Both the position numbers and the translations under genes were made by a program. From an uncultured Actinomycetes bacterium (GTDB lineage: Bacteria; Actinomycetota; Actinomycetes; Nanopelagicales; Nanopelagicaceae), in NCBI GenBank assembly GCA_903892335.1, contig CAITID010000071.1, positions 1 through 24,961 of the forward strand: DNA of 24,961 nt. Direction: 5' to 3'. Shown here in pieces: positions 22,830 to 24,961 of this stretch (the first letter of the stretch is position 1; each line of letters opens with the position of its first letter). The notes beneath the pieces were generated by a model. That model worked only from the letters and a program-made list of their open reading frames with translations, made no database searches and was not told the DNA's origin.

Positions 22830-24266
22830 TTAAGCTGTCCAGATGTTAATTGGTGATTGCAAGAAGTAGATCATAAACAATCCAGCCACTACGTACATCA
22901 ATGGGTGAATTTCTGTACGCTTTCCTTGAATCAAGCGAATTACTACGAAGGAAACAAAACCAGCACCAATACCTACAGAAATATTGTAAGTAAATGGCAT
23001 CAGGATAATTGTTAGGAATGCTGGAATAGCAATACCTAGATCATCCCAATCAATTCCCTTGATCTGAGTCATCATCATAAATCCGACGATGATCAGCGCA
23101 GGAGTGGCGGCTTCGTAAGGAATAATTGCAACCAATGGCGCTAGGAATGTGGTTAGCAGGAATAGAACTCCAGTAACAACTGAAGCTAAGCCCGTCTTCG
23201 CACCTTCACCAACACCTGATGCAGATTCAATGTATGAAGTATTAGATGAAACTGAACCAGCTCCACCTGCAGCAGCAGCAATTGAGTCAATTAATAGAAT
23301 GCGCTCAGCACCTTCTACATTGCCATTGCGATCAACTAATCCAGCTTGCTGACCGATAGCGGTCATTGTTCCCATTGTGTCAAAGAAGTCTGCTAGTAAT
23401 AATGTGAATACTAGTAGCGCTGCTGCAACTATTGAGATTCGATCAAATCCACCAAGAAGATTGAAATCACCTAGGATCGCAAAATTTGGTGTATCAACAA
23501 CTGCTTCTGGCACTGCCGGAACATTTAAGTTCCAACCCTTTGGATTAACGCCATTTGGTCCAACGAATGGTCCAATTTTAAATGCTGACTCAACTGCGAT
23601 TGCAACCAGTGTAGTCAGTGTTATTCCGATAAGAAGAGCACCTTTAACTTTCTTAACAGTTAGACCGATCATTAAGAATAGGCCGAAAGCAAAAACAACA
23701 ACTGGCCATCCAATTAGATTTCCATTATCGCCTAAAGCTACTGGCACAACAGCTGAGCCAGGACCTGTCTTTCGAACGAAACCGGCATCTACTAAACCGA
23801 TAAGTGCGATAAACAAACCAATACCTACTGAGATTGCAATTTTTAACTGAGTAGGAACAGCGCGGAATACCGCTAATCTAAATCCAGTTAAAACCAAGAT
23901 TAAAATAATGATACCTTCGAGAACAACTAGGCCCATTGCATCGGCCCAGCTCATTTTCGAGGCGATACCGACGGCTACAAATGTATTTAAGCCAAGGCCG
24001 GTTGCGATTGCTAGCGGAAAGTTGGCTACAACTCCCATAAGAATCGTCATAACTCCCGCGATTAGCGCGGTAGCAGCTGCAACTAGTGCAAGATTTGGGG
24101 CGTCGCCGCCACCAATGTATTTTCCATCAACATCTTTTGCAAGACCGATGATTAATGGATTGAGCGCAACGATGTAGGCCATTGTGAAGAATGTGACGAC
24201 TCCGCCACGAACTTCGCGAGCTACGGTTGAGCCACGCTGTGTGATTTTAAAGAAGCTATCAAGCAT
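22830..24266 (-). CDS. NCS2 family purine permease (AzgA/PbuG type)
   Basis: It is a membrane transporter for purine bases such as adenine, guanine or hypoxanthine, probably with proton symport. From the chosen start it has 478 residues with about a dozen hydrophobic segments. Family segments are clear: EVRGGVVTFFTMAYIVALNP near the N terminus, ATGLGLNTFVA, LADFFDTMGT, and SSNTSYIESASGVGEGAKTGL. A start 21 codons further upstream (24329) is possible, but ATG 24264-24266 has AGAAGGG seven bases upstream on the minus strand and is followed by the conserved N terminus. No purine riboswitch is recognisable. The exact base cannot be told from sequence alone. Confidence 0.94.
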   Translation of the reverse strand: MLDSFFKITQRGSTVAREVRGGVVTFFTMAYIVALNPLIIGLAKDVDGKYIGGGDAPNLALVAAATALIAGVMTILMGVVANFPLAIATGLGLNTFVAVGIASKMSWADAMGLVVLEGIIILILVLTGFRLAVFRAVPTQLKIAISVGIGLFIALIGLVDAGFVRKTGPGSAVVPVALGDNGNLIGWPVVVFAFGLFLMIGLTVKKVKGALLIGITLTTLVAIAVESAFKIGPFVGPNGVNPKGWNLNVPAVPEAVVDTPNFAILGDFNLLGGFDRISIVAAALLVFTLLLADFFDTMGTMTAIGQQAGLVDRNGNVEGAERILLIDSIAAAAGGAGSVSSNTSYIESASGVGEGAKTGLASVVTGVLFLLTTFLAPLVAIIPYEAATPALIIVGFMMMTQIKGIDWDDLGIAIPAFLTIILMPFTYNISVGIGAGFVSFVVIRLIQGKRTEIHPLMYVVAGLFMIYFLQSPINIWTA

Positions 24267-24288
24267 GGAGTTACCCTTCTGTTTTTTT

Positions 24289-24310
24289 AACATGGTGTTT
24301 TCGACATGTT
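24289..24310. repeat. Inverted repeat upstream of the permease gene
   Basis: AACATG (24289-24294) and CATGTT (24305-24310) are exact inverted copies separated by ten bases. The element begins 22 bases upstream of the permease start codon, in the 91-base gap after the YczE-like gene. It could be an operator or part of a promoter; the arms are short and chance is not excluded. The rest of that gap holds a ribosome binding site and nothing else clear. Confidence 0.3.
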
Positions 24311-24357
24311 GTTGAATGCAGTCCAACAAACTGAGGGGAGTGCCTCTAACTTAAGGG

Positions 24358-24961
24358 TTACTGAGAGGTAAGTCGGCTTACGACACCAAGGGAAATCGCC
24401 ACTGATTGGCCAATAAAGAGGGCAAAGAGCGCCGTTCCGAGGCCGAGGGTGCCACCTAACAAGAATCCAACGGTTAGAGCTGCTACTTCAATGCCCAAAC
24501 GAACTCGGCCAACTCTTATGCCGGTTTTGTAATGTAGACCAGTCATAAGGCCGTCTCTTGGGCCGGTTCCTAGGCCACAAGTTATATACAACGCCGAGCC
24601 AATGCCTACTAAACCAATTCCGGCAAACAAATATAGATATTGCAGAAATACATATTCAGTTGTCGGCAGTAGGTGAAGACCGATTTCAATAGACACAGCA
24701 ATGACCAGGATGTTCATTAAAGTTCCGAACCCGGGTTTTTGTTTTAATGGAATCCAGAGAAGTAAAACCACCAAACTGACCAGAAAGGTTGCCTCTCCGA
24801 TATTTAATGGTGAGTAGTTAGATATTCCCTCTGATAAAACCACCCAAGGTGAGTTACCCAATGATGAGATAACCAACATTGACTCACCTATACCGAAAAT
24901 AGTTAGACCAAAAATCAAAATTAAAGCACGGCCAATATCAGAAGGTGAAAAACCAATATCC
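24358..24961 (-). CDS. YczE/YitT-type integral membrane protein, start cut off by the window
   Basis: The frame is open from the window edge to the stop at 24358-24360; about 200 residues are visible and the N terminus is missing. Conserved features of the YczE-like group are present: FGIGESMLVISSLGNSPW in the first visible helix, a NIGEAT segment, LLWIPL, GFGTLMN, and later CGLGTGPRDGLMTGL and GRVRLGIEV. At least five hydrophobic helices are visible. The function of this family is not established; transport or surfactin-linked roles have been suggested for relatives only by context. It lies upstream of the permease on the same strand with a 91-base gap and no strong terminator, so cotranscription is possible. 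Confidence 0.8.
   Translation of the reverse strand, partial: DIGFSPSDIGRALILIFGLTIFGIGESMLVISSLGNSPWVVLSEGISNYSPLNIGEATFLVSLVVLLLWIPLKQKPGFGTLMNILVIAVSIEIGLHLLPTTEYVFLQYLYLFAGIGLVGIGSALYITCGLGTGPRDGLMTGLHYKTGIRVGRVRLGIEVAALTVGFLLGGTLGLGTALFALFIGQSVAISLGVVSRLTSQ

Noticed and set aside
23377..23850. Long plus-strand open frame (157 codons) opposite the permease gene
   Set aside because: It is antisense to clear NCS2 coding sequence, has low-complexity Pro/Thr/Ser-rich translation, and comes from the biased codon use of the permease.
24267..24357. Purine riboswitch upstream of the purine permease
   Set aside because: The conserved core bases and paired loops of the purine aptamer are not present, and the gap is only 91 bases.
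24331..24360. Terminator after the YczE-like gene
   Set aside because: Only a four-base GAGG/CCTC stem is possible and it lacks a proper run of T.

Overview
The window is a gene-dense stretch of chromosome that looks like a low-GC member of the Actinobacteria (Actinomycetota). The gene order efp-nusB-bldD-pyrR-pyrB-pyrC-carA-carB...pyrF-mihF-gmk-rpoZ-coaBC-metK-priA-def-fmt-rsmB-rpe is the arrangement I know from Streptomyces and Mycobacterium. Single genes agree with this: a BldD homologue, a mycobacterial-type integration host factor, a PriA without helicase motifs and a PGKGP-type EF-P. Base composition is A+T rich by eye, genes abut or overlap, and no gap exceeds about 115 bases. A streamlined planktonic actinobacterium (for example the freshwater Nanopelagicales) is my inference; no 16S or other marker is present to prove it.

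Layout. Bases 1-931 (+) hold the 3' part of efp and nusB. Bases 924-1391 (-) hold bldD, which overlaps the tail of nusB. From the bldD/pyrR divergent promoter region (1392-1504) a long plus-strand run starts: pyrR, pyrB, pyrC, carA, carB, pyrK, pyrD and pyrF encode all six steps to UMP. It continues without a gap into a reading frame that joins mihF to gmk, then rpoZ, coaBC, metK and priA. A second run, def-fmt-rsmB-rpe (16676-20166), appears to start from its own promoter. serB (-) meets rpe tail to tail. A divergent ABC ATPase and ung follow on the plus strand and end at a strong two-way terminator (22784-22818). The right end (-) holds an NCS2 purine permease and a partial YczE-like membrane protein.

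Function. The core is nucleotide supply: de novo UMP under probable PyrR translational control, GMP to GDP by Gmk, and purine uptake by the NCS2 permease. Around it sit translation and transcription basics (EF-P, NusB, omega, Def, Fmt, RsmB), cofactor genes (CoaBC, MetK) and Rpe/SerB.

Most of this is ordinary housekeeping DNA and I see no mobile element, CRISPR array, RNA gene or prophage. The most notable points are: (1) an in-frame mIHF-guanylate kinase fusion with a strong internal ribosome binding site for gmk and a T5 run where loss of one T would un-fuse it; (2) a BldD that keeps the complete cyclic-di-GMP signature; (3) a compact PyrR leader in which the predicted transcript starts at the foot of the regulatory stem; (4) a repeated TANNNT-N6-start arrangement that suggests leaderless transcription; (5) a pyrimidine operon with a class 1B dihydroorotate dehydrogenase and the short form of OMP decarboxylase.
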